A DNA stretch of 64,000 nucleotides from Bacillota bacterium (GTDB lineage: Bacteria > Bacillota > UBA4882 > UBA8346): assembly GCA_023402395.1 (NCBI GenBank), contig JAEYGI010000002.1, positions 186,001-250,000 on the forward strand, given 5' to 3'. Position numbers and translations under genes: made by a program. The notes under the pieces are model-generated. The model was not told where the DNA came from, searched no databases, and saw only the letters and a list, made by a program, of their open reading frames with translations. Position 1 is the stretch's first letter, and every line of letters begins with the position of its first letter. Shown piece after piece: positions 49,022 to 57,522 of this stretch.

Positions 49022-50077
49022 ATGCGCAAAGAATACATTGACTGGCTCAGGAATATCAGCATCCTGTTCTTGTTCCCTTATCATACGGCGCGGGTTTTTG
49101 ATTCCCTAAACCCCTTCTATGTCAAAGGCATCACCAATTCATTTTCAGACAATTTGATCCACGCGTCCTTTTGGTTCATGCCGTTACTGTTCCTCCTGGC
49201 CGGGATGTCAAGTTTTTACGCGCTTCAACGAAGGCCGGCCCGGCTCTATTTTAAAGAGCGTTTCTTCCGGCTGTTGCTCCCATTGATCTTTGGCTGCCTG
49301 GTGATTGTGCCGCCGCAGAAATATTATGCGAGGCTGTTTCATTTTAATTATCAGGGGAATTACCTGGATTTTCTGAAAAGTTATTTTACCGATTTTTCGA
49401 ATTGGTCTGAGTATGGCGGCGGTATTTCTCCGGCGCATCTATGGTTCATCCTGTTTTTGTTCCTGATCTCAGTCAGCCTTTTGCCACTGATGCTGCAGAT
49501 CATTAAAACGCGGTACTCGCCGGCATGGCTGGGGCATCCCTGGTTGGCGCTGCTGCCGTTTGCCGGCTTGGCCCTTTTGTCCGCCTTGCCCGATACCAGC
49601 GGTAAAAATATTTTTGTTTATGGCGGCTATTTTATGCTGGGTTTTGCCATGGCGACCAATGACGGGATTATCGGCATGGTTGAAAAATACCGCCAGAGGT
49701 TTCTGGCCGCGGCGCTGCTCGGAACCACCGGGATTTTCGTGGCGGTTTACACGGCTGGCGACCAACCGGGCCTGCTCTTTACAGCCTTTCGTTTTCTGGT
49801 TTATTGGGTGACCTTGCTGGCGATCCTTGGCTATGGGAAACGGTATTTGGACCGAAGCTCGAAATGGATCACCTATTTTAACCCGGCGGCTTTTCCAGTC
49901 TATATTCTGCATCAGACGTATCTGGTTATCGTTGGCTATTACATCCTGAAAGTCGTTAACCAGGGGATCATTCCCTTTTTACTCATCTTGTTGTTATCAT
50001 TTTGCGTAAGCATGGCAACCTATGAAATGATCCGCCGCTTCAGGCCGTTGCGGATTTGGTTCGGACTAAAGGGGTAG
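49022..50077 (+). CDS. Acyltransferase family 3 membrane protein
   Basis: This gene encodes 351 residues with AAAGGAG before the ATG. Ten or so membrane helices are visible. The family start RKEYIDWLRNISILFLFPYHTAR carries the conserved His near residue 21 and Arg near 24, and FFRLLLPLIFG near 79 contains the second conserved Arg. Such proteins transfer acetyl or other acyl groups to exported sugars, peptidoglycan or lipids. It is followed about 135 bases later by the desaturase-like gene, which may share its transcript. Confidence 0.85.
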   Translation: MRKEYIDWLRNISILFLFPYHTARVFDSLNPFYVKGITNSFSDNLIHASFWFMPLLFLLAGMSSFYALQRRPARLYFKERFFRLLLPLIFGCLVIVPPQKYYARLFHFNYQGNYLDFLKSYFTDFSNWSEYGGGISPAHLWFILFLFLISVSLLPLMLQIIKTRYSPAWLGHPWLALLPFAGLALLSALPDTSGKNIFVYGGYFMLGFAMATNDGIIGMVEKYRQRFLAAALLGTTGIFVAVYTAGDQPGLLFTAFRFLVYWVTLLAILGYGKRYLDRSSKWITYFNPAAFPVYILHQTYLVIVGYYILKVVNQGIIPFLLILLLSFCVSMATYEMIRRFRPLRIWFGLKG

Positions 50078-50211
50078 GCTGGCGGATAAGCCGGTTGTCT
50101 CGGCATCATGATTAAAAAATGGGGAGATTATCGGCGAAGGCTGACGGATAGCTTTACAGCGGAATGGGCCGGGGCAAGAATCGATCGGAAAAGCCGGGAA
50201 AGGATTGGAAA

Positions 50212-51711
50212 ATGAAGCAGATCGTCATCATCGGTGCGGGAATCGGCGGCCTTACGGCCGGCAACCTTCTGGCCAAGCAGGGGCATCAAGTAACCATCTT
50301 TGAGGCCCACGCCATGCCCGGCGGCTATACCGCCGGATTTTACCGGCAGGGTTATTATTTTGAAAGCGGCACGCTTTCCTTTGAGGCTGCGGCATCGGTA
50401 TTTAAGGCCATGAAAGACATCGGAGTGCTGGAACAGATCGACTTCGTAGGACAAAGATTTCGTTTTGTCGCGGAGAATTTTGACGGAATTCCGGCAAATT
50501 ACCGCGAGTATAAAAAAATGATTTACGCCGGGTTCCCGTCCGATAAAGAGAAGCTGGATAGGATTTTTTCGGATCTGGACCAAATCGTCAGCCTGATGGA
50601 GGGCATGAATGGACCGCTGCCCTTTCTTTACCAGGGGCTTGCAATGATAAGGGCAATGCTCCCCTACCTCGTGAGCGCCCCCAAGCTGATGAAATTGTCA
50701 GCGCAGTACGGCAACCTAACGTCCTCGGAGTTTGCCGCCAGGTATTTTGACCAAGATTCAAAACTGTTCAAGCTATTCACCGGATTCGGCTATCCGGACA
50801 TGCCGGCGCTGATGGTTGGGAGCGCTTTATGGGGGCTATTCACCGAATTATGGACTGTGCGGGATGGTATGCAATCGTGGGCGGACATTCTTGCCGAAAA
50901 CTTCAGGAAACTGGGCGGGGATTTAAAGCTAAACTCCTATGTCGACCGGATCATTACCAAAAACGGGGCTGCAGTTGGAGTCTCATGCAAGAATACCGTT
51001 TATAACGCAGCTGCTGTTATTTCCGCCAGCGATTATAAGCAAACCCTCCGGAAGCTGTTAGACGACCAGAGCTTAATCCCGGAGACGCTCCGGGAACGTA
51101 TCGACCGGGCCGCCGTTTCGGAAGGCTACTTTACGGTATATCTGGGGTTGAATCTGTCCAACGAAGAACTTGGCAACTATCTGAAGGTTCCTCATGCATT
51201 TGTTTTTAACAGCAAACCCGGTTGCGACATTTACAATTCGGAAGATGAAGAGTTTTTCAGCAAGACATCCGTTGAACTTTATTCACCGTCAATGGTCAAC
51301 CCCAAACTGGCGCCGGAAGGAAAATCCGCATTGATGCTTCAGACCAAGGCGCCGTATCGTTGGATGAATAACTGGGGCGGCGGAGACCCGAAAGGTTATG
51401 GACAATTGAAGCAAAAAGCAATGGGGGCAATGATCGACAGCGCTTCCCAGTTGATTCCGGGTTTGAAGGAATCCATCGCATATCAGGACGCCGCCACGCC
51501 GCTGACCTATGAAAGATTCACCCATAATACCGCTGGCGCAAGCTCGGCCTGGAGCTGGAACCCTCAGCAAGCGTTTTATCAAAACGCCATGAGCGTGAAT
51601 ATCAAAACACCGGTGAAAAACCTGTACATCGGTTCCTGCTGGGCGATGCAGATCGGCGGTGTGCCCGGCGCCCTGGCCGCGGCGTACCAGTGTGTCAAAA
51701 AGATAAAGTGA
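50212..51711 (+). CDS. Phytoene-desaturase-like FAD oxidoreductase (CrtI/COG1233)
   Basis: This gene encodes 499 residues from the ATG at 50212 after AAAGGA. The FAD dinucleotide-binding start IVIIGAGIGGLTAGNLLAKQG lies at 3-23. GGYTAGFYRQGYYFESGT near 38 and a C-terminal IGSCWAMQIGGVPGALAAAY near 475 are the marks of the NAD(P)/FAD carotenoid desaturase and retinol-saturase family. Substrates in bacteria are carotenoids or other polyunsaturated lipids. No phytoene synthase is near, so the substrate is open; the neighbouring acyltransferase suggests membrane lipids. Confidence 0.85.
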   Translation: MKQIVIIGAGIGGLTAGNLLAKQGHQVTIFEAHAMPGGYTAGFYRQGYYFESGTLSFEAAASVFKAMKDIGVLEQIDFVGQRFRFVAENFDGIPANYREYKKMIYAGFPSDKEKLDRIFSDLDQIVSLMEGMNGPLPFLYQGLAMIRAMLPYLVSAPKLMKLSAQYGNLTSSEFAARYFDQDSKLFKLFTGFGYPDMPALMVGSALWGLFTELWTVRDGMQSWADILAENFRKLGGDLKLNSYVDRIITKNGAAVGVSCKNTVYNAAAVISASDYKQTLRKLLDDQSLIPETLRERIDRAAVSEGYFTVYLGLNLSNEELGNYLKVPHAFVFNSKPGCDIYNSEDEEFFSKTSVELYSPSMVNPKLAPEGKSALMLQTKAPYRWMNNWGGGDPKGYGQLKQKAMGAMIDSASQLIPGLKESIAYQDAATPLTYERFTHNTAGASSAWSWNPQQAFYQNAMSVNIKTPVKNLYIGSCWAMQIGGVPGALAAAYQCVKKIK

Positions 51712-51900
51712 CCGGATCAAGTTAAGCGGCGCTATCGGTTGTAATGATTTGATATGGGAGAAGCGATTGCGGCGGTAAGGTGAATCCGTCGGGCCCTGCT
51801 GACGCTGGAGGCGGGAGCGGGAGGACGAGCCGGAGATTGGCGCGTAAAAATAGAATACCGGTTTCTGTTGCGGAAATACTATTTAAAAGGAGATTTCTGC

Positions 51901-52896
51901 TTGCAGCCGGATCAAATTTACTACGAACCCGCCATTCTAGCCTATGAGCTCGGGCGGCAACTGAAGGATAAATTCAAAACCGTTCCCTGGCAGCCGATTG
52001 AAAACCATAATAATATTGAAGAACTGCGCCTTAATCCCAACCGGGAATTTACCAGAATGAAGCGGCATCTGATCATCGGGGTGCGAAAATCCTTAAAATA
52101 TACTCCGAATCATAAGACCTCGGACTTTCTGGTGCCGTACACGTCGTCCGGTTGCAGCGCCATGTGTCTTTATTGCTATCTGGTCTGCAACTACAACAAA
52201 TGTTCCTATCTGCGGCTATTTGTCAATCGCGAAGCAATGATGGCTAAGCTCCTCAAAACCGCCAACCGTTCCGACAAAGACCTGGTGTTTGAGATCGGCA
52301 GCAACAGCGATCTGGTGTTGGAAAATACCATTACCGGAAATTTGGAATGGACCATTGAAAATTTCAGCCAAAGCGCCAAAGGCTTACTCACCTTTCCGAC
52401 CAAGTTTGACATGGTGGAACCGCTCCTGCCGTTGAACCACCGGGGGAGAATCATCCTCCGGATGAGCGTCAATCCCGATGAAATCATCCGGAAAACGGAG
52501 TTTGGCACCGCCGGCCTCCAAGGAAGAGTCCGGGCGCTCAATCGGATGTGCGAGGCCGGATACCGGGTGGGGATGTTGATCGCGCCGGTGGTAATGGTGG
52601 AAAACTGGATGGAGCTGTATGGGCGGTTAATCGAAGAACTGGCGGAGGAGCTTACTCCAAAAACCAAAGCAGCGCTGGCAATTGAAATCATCTTTATGAC
52701 TTACAGCTATGTCCATCGCGCCATCAACCGGGAGGCGTTCCCCAACGCCGTTGACTTGTTTGACCAAGCGTTAATGACGGGGCGGGGTCGGGGCAAATAT
52801 TGCTACCGGGAAGAATTCCGTGCTAGCGGGGAACAGTTTTTAAGAGAACAGCTTTCCCAAAAATTAAGCGGGATTCCCATTAGCTATGTGGTGTGA
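51901..52896 (+). CDS. splB: Spore photoproduct lyase
   Basis: This gene encodes 331 residues from a TTG at 51901, about 8 bases after AAAAGGAGA; another in-frame start at 51868 has no such site. The radical-SAM cluster motif is CSAMCLYC (about 85-92), the C-x3-C-x2-C form peculiar to this family, followed by YNKCSYLRLFVN. GSNSDLVLEN near 137, LLTFPTKF near 163 and RMSVNPDEI near 186 complete the core. The enzyme repairs the 5-thyminyl-5,6-dihydrothymine lesion in spore DNA using S-adenosylmethionine. It acts in the germinating spore. Family length is about 340. The conserved Cys near the substrate end could not be confirmed by eye. Confidence 0.9.
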   Translation: MQPDQIYYEPAILAYELGRQLKDKFKTVPWQPIENHNNIEELRLNPNREFTRMKRHLIIGVRKSLKYTPNHKTSDFLVPYTSSGCSAMCLYCYLVCNYNKCSYLRLFVNREAMMAKLLKTANRSDKDLVFEIGSNSDLVLENTITGNLEWTIENFSQSAKGLLTFPTKFDMVEPLLPLNHRGRIILRMSVNPDEIIRKTEFGTAGLQGRVRALNRMCEAGYRVGMLIAPVVMVENWMELYGRLIEELAEELTPKTKAALAIEIIFMTYSYVHRAINREAFPNAVDLFDQALMTGRGRGKYCYREEFRASGEQFLREQLSQKLSGIPISYVV

Positions 52897-53151
52897 AAAA
52901 GCTGCGGCCGCCGCAGCCCCGGAAGGAAGTCAAATCCGCCTAAATTATAATTGATTAAGGACATCTCCGCGATAGCAGAAACGCTCTTCCGCCAATCACC
53001 CGCTCCGGAAACTCAGAGGTCTGTAACAGGGATCCGATCTTCATATTTTACATATATTTTAATTGGCCGTTTAGGTGCTGGTATTGAAGATGATCACTGA
53101 GGCGGAGGTTAGCTAATGTTTTAAATCTATGAATCAATATCTTGGGCGGGA

Positions 53152-53292
53152 TTGATCGTGATCGCTATTTTTGCGATAATGAGTTTGGCATTCCACAAAC
53201 GAACTCGCCTTAATTTGTTTATGATAGCTATCGGTTCGGCAATTCTTTTGATAGGGCAGTTATTATTGGTATTACAATTTAAAACTGTATGA
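53152..53292 (+). CDS. Possible small membrane peptide, 46 aa
   Basis: A frame from TTG 53152 encodes IVIAIFAIMSLAF, a short basic turn HKRTRLN, and a second hydrophobic stretch ending LVLQFKTV. This two-helix pattern is plausible, but no ribosome site is seen at the start. The remaining 52897-53584 region has no other gene; an inverted repeat is not obvious either. Confidence 0.3.
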   Translation: MIVIAIFAIMSLAFHKRTRLNLFMIAIGSAILLIGQLLLVLQFKTV

Positions 53293-53584
53293 GGCAGAGC
53301 TTGCTATCTAACTGGTAATGACGCTTTGATCGGGCTTAATTTTTGGTTGGTTTTTGTTTTAATAGTGATTTTTGGGGCGATTAAAATGTTATCTAGGATA
53401 AGATGAAACAGTACTCTTACCGGGAAGGAAGAAGGATGAATAAACTCCCTTATTCAATATTCAATGCCTGAGGTATCAAACGCCATGCTTATCACCATGG
53501 ATGCCAGGGCCCGTGAAAACGCGCATTTTTGGTGAGGTTGGTTTAGCCGATGAATCGAAGGCCGATTAAGAAAAGGATGAGCCG

Positions 53585-54613
53585 ATGAAGATCGACCCGA
53601 GAGAACTGCTGTATTTCACCCTGCGCCACCAGCACCTGCTCCAGAAAGCCCCTAAAATGACCGTGGTCTCCGATCTCTGCGGGCTGCAGGCGCAATTCGC
53701 CAACAACCCCAAATACGCCCTGCGGACCCGGGCCAGTGATTTCGACGAGGCGGCCTGGGGCGACGGGCTGGTCAAGATCTGGTCCTTCCGGAGCACGCTG
53801 CACGCGGTGCGAATCGACGAGATCGGACTGTTTCTGTCGGCCCGGGGAGTTCCGGATGTTTGGGGTGATTCATGGACGGGGCTGAAAAAAGAGATCAAGC
53901 CGTATTGGTCGGAGTTTATCCAGGAGCGGATCGTGGCCGGCATCTGCGGCCGGGAGCAATTGAAGGAAGCCTGCCGCCGGCATGGGATGCAGCCCGATAT
54001 TTTGGAAAAAGTCTTTTACGGCTGGGGCGGATTGATCAAGGAAATGTGCGACCGGGGGCTGATCGCCTATGAGATCGGCACGGCGAAACGGTTTGTGGTC
54101 TGCGGCAAGCTGACCTTTACCGATCAAGATGAAGCCCGCGCCGCGCTGATTGGGCGTTACTTCCAAAACTTCGCTCCGGCCACGATCGAGGATTGTGCCA
54201 CCTTCACCGGGTACAAGAAAAAAGAGGTTCTCCGGTTGATCGAATCGTACAGCCTGCCGCTAAAAGTGATCGAGTGCGAGGGGATCGAATATTATCATAG
54301 CAACGATCTCAGCGGCGACGGCCCGATTCCGGCCTGCCTCTTTCTGGCCGGATTCGATCAAATGATCATGGGGTACAAGAACCGTCGCCGCCTCCTCGAT
54401 GACGCCGACAAGCCAAACGTGGTCACCAACTCGGGGATTGTCCATCCCACCGTGCTGTTGGACGGGCGCTTGCGGGCCCGCTGGAAAAAAGACGGTCCGA
54501 AGCTGGTCATTACCCCGTTCGCGAAACTGTCGAAGTTAAACCGGAACCGGATGATCGCCGCCGGGAAGAAGCTGTTCGCGGGGGCGATCGCAGCGGTCAT
54601 ATTCGAGGATTGA
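53585..54613 (+). CDS. AlkZ-like winged-helix DNA glycosylase family protein (HTH_42)
   Basis: This gene encodes 342 residues with AAAGGATG before the ATG. The HTH_42/YcaQ-AlkZ family shows a catalytic Q-x-Q: DLCGLQAQFANNPKYALRTR near 31-50, in which the LQAQ matches that element. WSFRSTLHAV near 66 and PTVLLDGRLRARW near 290 are further conserved parts. AlkZ and YcaQ proteins unhook interstrand DNA crosslinks, and producers often use them for self-resistance to alkylating natural products. It is cytoplasmic and monomeric. The catalytic role is inferred from the motif only. Confidence 0.85.
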   Translation: MKIDPRELLYFTLRHQHLLQKAPKMTVVSDLCGLQAQFANNPKYALRTRASDFDEAAWGDGLVKIWSFRSTLHAVRIDEIGLFLSARGVPDVWGDSWTGLKKEIKPYWSEFIQERIVAGICGREQLKEACRRHGMQPDILEKVFYGWGGLIKEMCDRGLIAYEIGTAKRFVVCGKLTFTDQDEARAALIGRYFQNFAPATIEDCATFTGYKKKEVLRLIESYSLPLKVIECEGIEYYHSNDLSGDGPIPACLFLAGFDQMIMGYKNRRRLLDDADKPNVVTNSGIVHPTVLLDGRLRARWKKDGPKLVITPFAKLSKLNRNRMIAAGKKLFAGAIAAVIFED

Positions 54614-54759
54614 CGGAGACCGGAAGCATCCCGGCATTCCTGCCGCCGAGTCGTCCGAATCCCTAATCGTGCGGGCGAAACCTCCCGCAATAATGTACTA
54701 TATCAAGCCCGCGCCGACGATGTATAATTCATGAAAATTCCCGGTGAAGGAGAATTCCC

Positions 54760-55356
54760 ATGAATATGGCATCGTTTTTATTATATTGCCTTATCGTCAC
54801 GTTCACGCCCGGACCCACCAATATCGTAATCCTGTCTTCAGTCCGTAACTTCGGGGCCAAACAGGCCATGAAGTACGTCTGGGGCGCGACGGCCGCTTTC
54901 GGGACGTTACTGGTTCTTTCCGCGATTTTTAACAGCGCCATGGTTGCCCTAGTTCCGAAGCTTTTAAGCGTCATGCGGATCATCGGCAGTTTATATATGC
55001 TCTACCTGGCATATTTGATTTATAAAGCGGAAGGTTCCGAAACGGCAGCCCGGCAAACCGCCACCGCCCGGTCGGGTTTTCTGATGCAATTCGTCAACCC
55101 CAAGGTCGTGCTGTTTACCATGACGGTCATTCCCAGCTTCGTCATGCCGTACTACCGCTCGCCGCTCGCCTTGGCGGCGTTCGCCGCCGCGATCACCGCG
55201 ATCGGCTTCGCGGCCTTTGTCACCTGGCTCCTGTGCGGGACGGTCTTTAAAGGCGTCTTGCAAAAATACCAAAAGACCGTTACGATCATGATGGCGCTAT
55301 TTCTGGTTTATTCGGCCATTATGGTATCGGGAATCATCGAGTGTTTCGGGGGGTGA
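54760..55356 (+). CDS. LysE/RhtB-family exporter
   Basis: This gene encodes 198 residues with GAAGGAG before the ATG. Five to six membrane helices; the N-terminal TPGPTNIVILSS near 13 and MQFVNPKVVLFTMTVIP near 103 are the two family signatures. It exports an amino acid or similar small molecule. It is translationally coupled to the AraC gene, whose start overlaps its stop (GTGA). Confidence 0.9.
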   Translation: MNMASFLLYCLIVTFTPGPTNIVILSSVRNFGAKQAMKYVWGATAAFGTLLVLSAIFNSAMVALVPKLLSVMRIIGSLYMLYLAYLIYKAEGSETAARQTATARSGFLMQFVNPKVVLFTMTVIPSFVMPYYRSPLALAAFAAAITAIGFAAFVTWLLCGTVFKGVLQKYQKTVTIMMALFLVYSAIMVSGIIECFGG

Positions 55357-56144
55357 CGGACACGGACCGGTTCATCTATAAAGCGTCGCCGGAGATCACC
55401 GCATTGGCGGCCAGTTTCTCCGATTTCCAATATAAAATGCATTACCACGAGGAATACGCCTTAGGCGTGACCCTGCGCGGCATTCAGCAATACAATCTGG
55501 GCGGCAGCCTGCAGTCATCTTACCGAAACGGGGTGATGCTGTTCAATCCCGAGCAGGCGCACGACGGCAGGTCGTACGATAAGGCGGGCATCGATTATGT
55601 GATGCTCTACATCAAGCCGGAGCTGTTTGCGGAGGCGCTAGGGAAAGAGGATGGGGTGCGGTTTTCCGCCCCGATTGTTTACAATTACCGGCTGGAGCGG
55701 AGTATCCTCAACCTTACCAACGCGATCTTCGGCGGCCGGGACGAAGCATTGCGCAGCGAGTTGCTGGTGGAGCTGGCGGACAGTTTCACGCCTCCGGACC
55801 TCAGCGCGGCGCACCCGCAAGACGATGCGCTGACCCGCCGGGCCAAGCAAATGATCCGCGACAGCCTGGGAAAGGTGCTAAGCCTGGATGACCTGAGCGG
55901 GGAGTTCGGCATGTCCAAGTTCCGTTTCATCCGGGCGTTTAAAGCGGGCGCCGGCGTTTCGCCGTACCAATACTTTTTAAACTGCAAAGTGGAGCGCGCC
56001 AAGCAGTTAATCGAAACGACCCGTGATGTCTACGCGGCCGTGGCCGAATACGGCTTCGTGGATCTGACCCATCTGAACCGCCACTTTAAAAGCATCTATG
56101 GCACAACGGCCTTGGAATATCTGGCGCATTTAAAGGAGTTGTGA
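55353..56144 (+). CDS. AraC-family transcriptional regulator
   Basis: This gene encodes 263 residues from the GTG at 55353, overlapping the LysE stop; a GTG at 55341 is also in frame. The cupin-like sensor has YKMHYHEEYALGVTLRGIQQ near 28 and MLFNPEQAHDG near 63. The C-terminal double HTH has LSLDDLSGEFGMSKFRFIRA near 171 and VAEYGFVDLTHLNRHFKSIY near 226. Together with LysE this is a regulator/exporter pair of the kind that controls amino-acid export. Confidence 0.9.
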   Translation: MTDTDRFIYKASPEITALAASFSDFQYKMHYHEEYALGVTLRGIQQYNLGGSLQSSYRNGVMLFNPEQAHDGRSYDKAGIDYVMLYIKPELFAEALGKEDGVRFSAPIVYNYRLERSILNLTNAIFGGRDEALRSELLVELADSFTPPDLSAAHPQDDALTRRAKQMIRDSLGKVLSLDDLSGEFGMSKFRFIRAFKAGAGVSPYQYFLNCKVERAKQLIETTRDVYAAVAEYGFVDLTHLNRHFKSIYGTTALEYLAHLKEL

Positions 56145-56247
56145 CACCCCCACATATCACCGTTCTTGACCGACTCACCCTCCGGCCGGCGTCAGGTTCA
56201 ACCGGGCCACCGCTTCCGCTACGTCCTGCGGCCAGACGAAGATTCGG

Positions 56248-57066
56248 TTATAGGGTTCGACCCCTAAAATAGTCCTGCGGGGAATAAATCAGGCCAGTGG
56301 TCATATCCAGGCAGTGCCGGGAGATCCAGGCGGCCCATTCCTTGGCCGGAAGCGTTTGGCCGGCGATCAGCTTTTCAGTGATCTCGTAGAGCTTGACGCA
56401 CATCCGGAACTCGTAGCCGGTCAGGGCCAGGGGTTCTTCCCAGGCGCCCCGTTGCTGCCCGTACGCCGCCTCGGCGTCCTCCTGGAGCAGCTCCAGATCC
56501 TGGAGTTGGGGCAGGCTGGGGTAGATTGGGAACGAAGCGGCCCAACCCGATTCGATCATCAGCAGATTGAAGGTGGCCCGCTCTTTCCGGGTCATCGAGG
56601 CCAGTTCCTGCTTGGTATAGGAAGGCGCCATATAGGCGAGCAGCCGGCCGTAATCGTCAAACGGCTGATCGGCGACGCGGAGATAAACCCGGCGTTGGGA
56701 GCCGTTGCTTCGGGTCAGTTTTGACTTCAGCAGTTCCCGGAAGAATTCCGTGGCCTTTGTCCCTTGTTCCTCCTGGAGCGTTCCGGCCTTGCCCGTGGCG
56801 AGCCTCGGCAGAAGATAAGCGCCGAGTTCGGGTGCGATCGGGGCCTGCCCGCGCTCAATCCACTCCGCTAGTTGCCGGAAGGGTTGATCCTGTCGGGAGG
56901 GTTTCTGATTGCCCGGATAATGGACTTCGGGCGTGTCAATGCTCAGCATCCGGATGTTAATGGCCACCGACGGAGTGTCGCCATCGGTGGCGCCCAGGAA
57001 TTTGTTGGTCCCCAGGGCGTTTAGTTCAAAGCTGTCCGGATCCCAGACGATTTTGACCTTGGACAT
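56248..57066 (-). CDS. Staphylococcal-nuclease-like (SNase/TNase) protein
   Basis: This gene encodes 272 residues from the ATG at 57066, 8 bases after GGAGG; the frame stays open upstream to 57228 without a second ribosome site. The nuclease core shows GDTPSVAINIRMLSIDTPE near 29-47, with the metal-binding Asp and first Arg, and DDYGRLLAYM near 163, with the second active-site region. An inserted helical segment lies between, so the domain is longer than classic SNase. There is no signal peptide from this start, so it would be cytoplasmic, which is uncommon for the family. Confidence 0.8.
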   Translation of the reverse strand: MSKVKIVWDPDSFELNALGTNKFLGATDGDTPSVAINIRMLSIDTPEVHYPGNQKPSRQDQPFRQLAEWIERGQAPIAPELGAYLLPRLATGKAGTLQEEQGTKATEFFRELLKSKLTRSNGSQRRVYLRVADQPFDDYGRLLAYMAPSYTKQELASMTRKERATFNLLMIESGWAASFPIYPSLPQLQDLELLQEDAEAAYGQQRGAWEEPLALTGYEFRMCVKLYEITEKLIAGQTLPAKEWAAWISRHCLDMTTGLIYSPQDYFRGRTL

Positions 57067-57315
57067 GAGGCGTGCCTCCTTCAATGACGGGGATTGCCGC
57101 CATTTATCAATGATCCGTTTCGGGAACGCCGGCGTCGATGGATCTGATTCGCCGTCATCCAGAAAATTCCTTTGGGAGTGACGCGTCAATTTTCCATTAT
57201 TTAGATTACGAGTCGCTTTTTTTGCCAAGCGGCTTTTTATTATATTCGAAAGCGCGCTGCGGTTCCACCGCGACCGTGGCCTTCGGTTTGATGGATCTAT
57301 ATTGAGGATCTATAA

Positions 57316-57374
57316 AAGTTGAATTAAATTTTAAGTATGCATCATATCACCAAAGCCGGATTTCATCCTAATCT
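57316..57374 (-). repeat. Twin nested-hairpin repeat, family A, truncated copy 3
   Basis: AAGTTGAATTAAATTTTAAG and TATGCATCATATCAC match the first part of the 26827 copy, then TTTCATCCTAATCTA matches its end. Most of the centre is deleted. Nothing else is seen in 57067-57522. Confidence 0.65.
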
Positions 57375-57522
57375 AGCAGCGGAGCAAAGGAGAGGAGGTC
57401 AGCATATTCAAACCATTGTCGAACTGTGTTGAAAAATGTCTATCAACTTCGATGGTCAAATTACGATAATTAAACTGTGCCAAATCCAATGCCATAGCTA
57501 ACGATGTTGAGAGGGGATACCG

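Noticed and set aside
57067..57228. 54-residue N-terminal extension of the SNase gene
   Set aside because: GGAGG sits at correct distance from the ATG at 57066, and the upstream frame has no such site.
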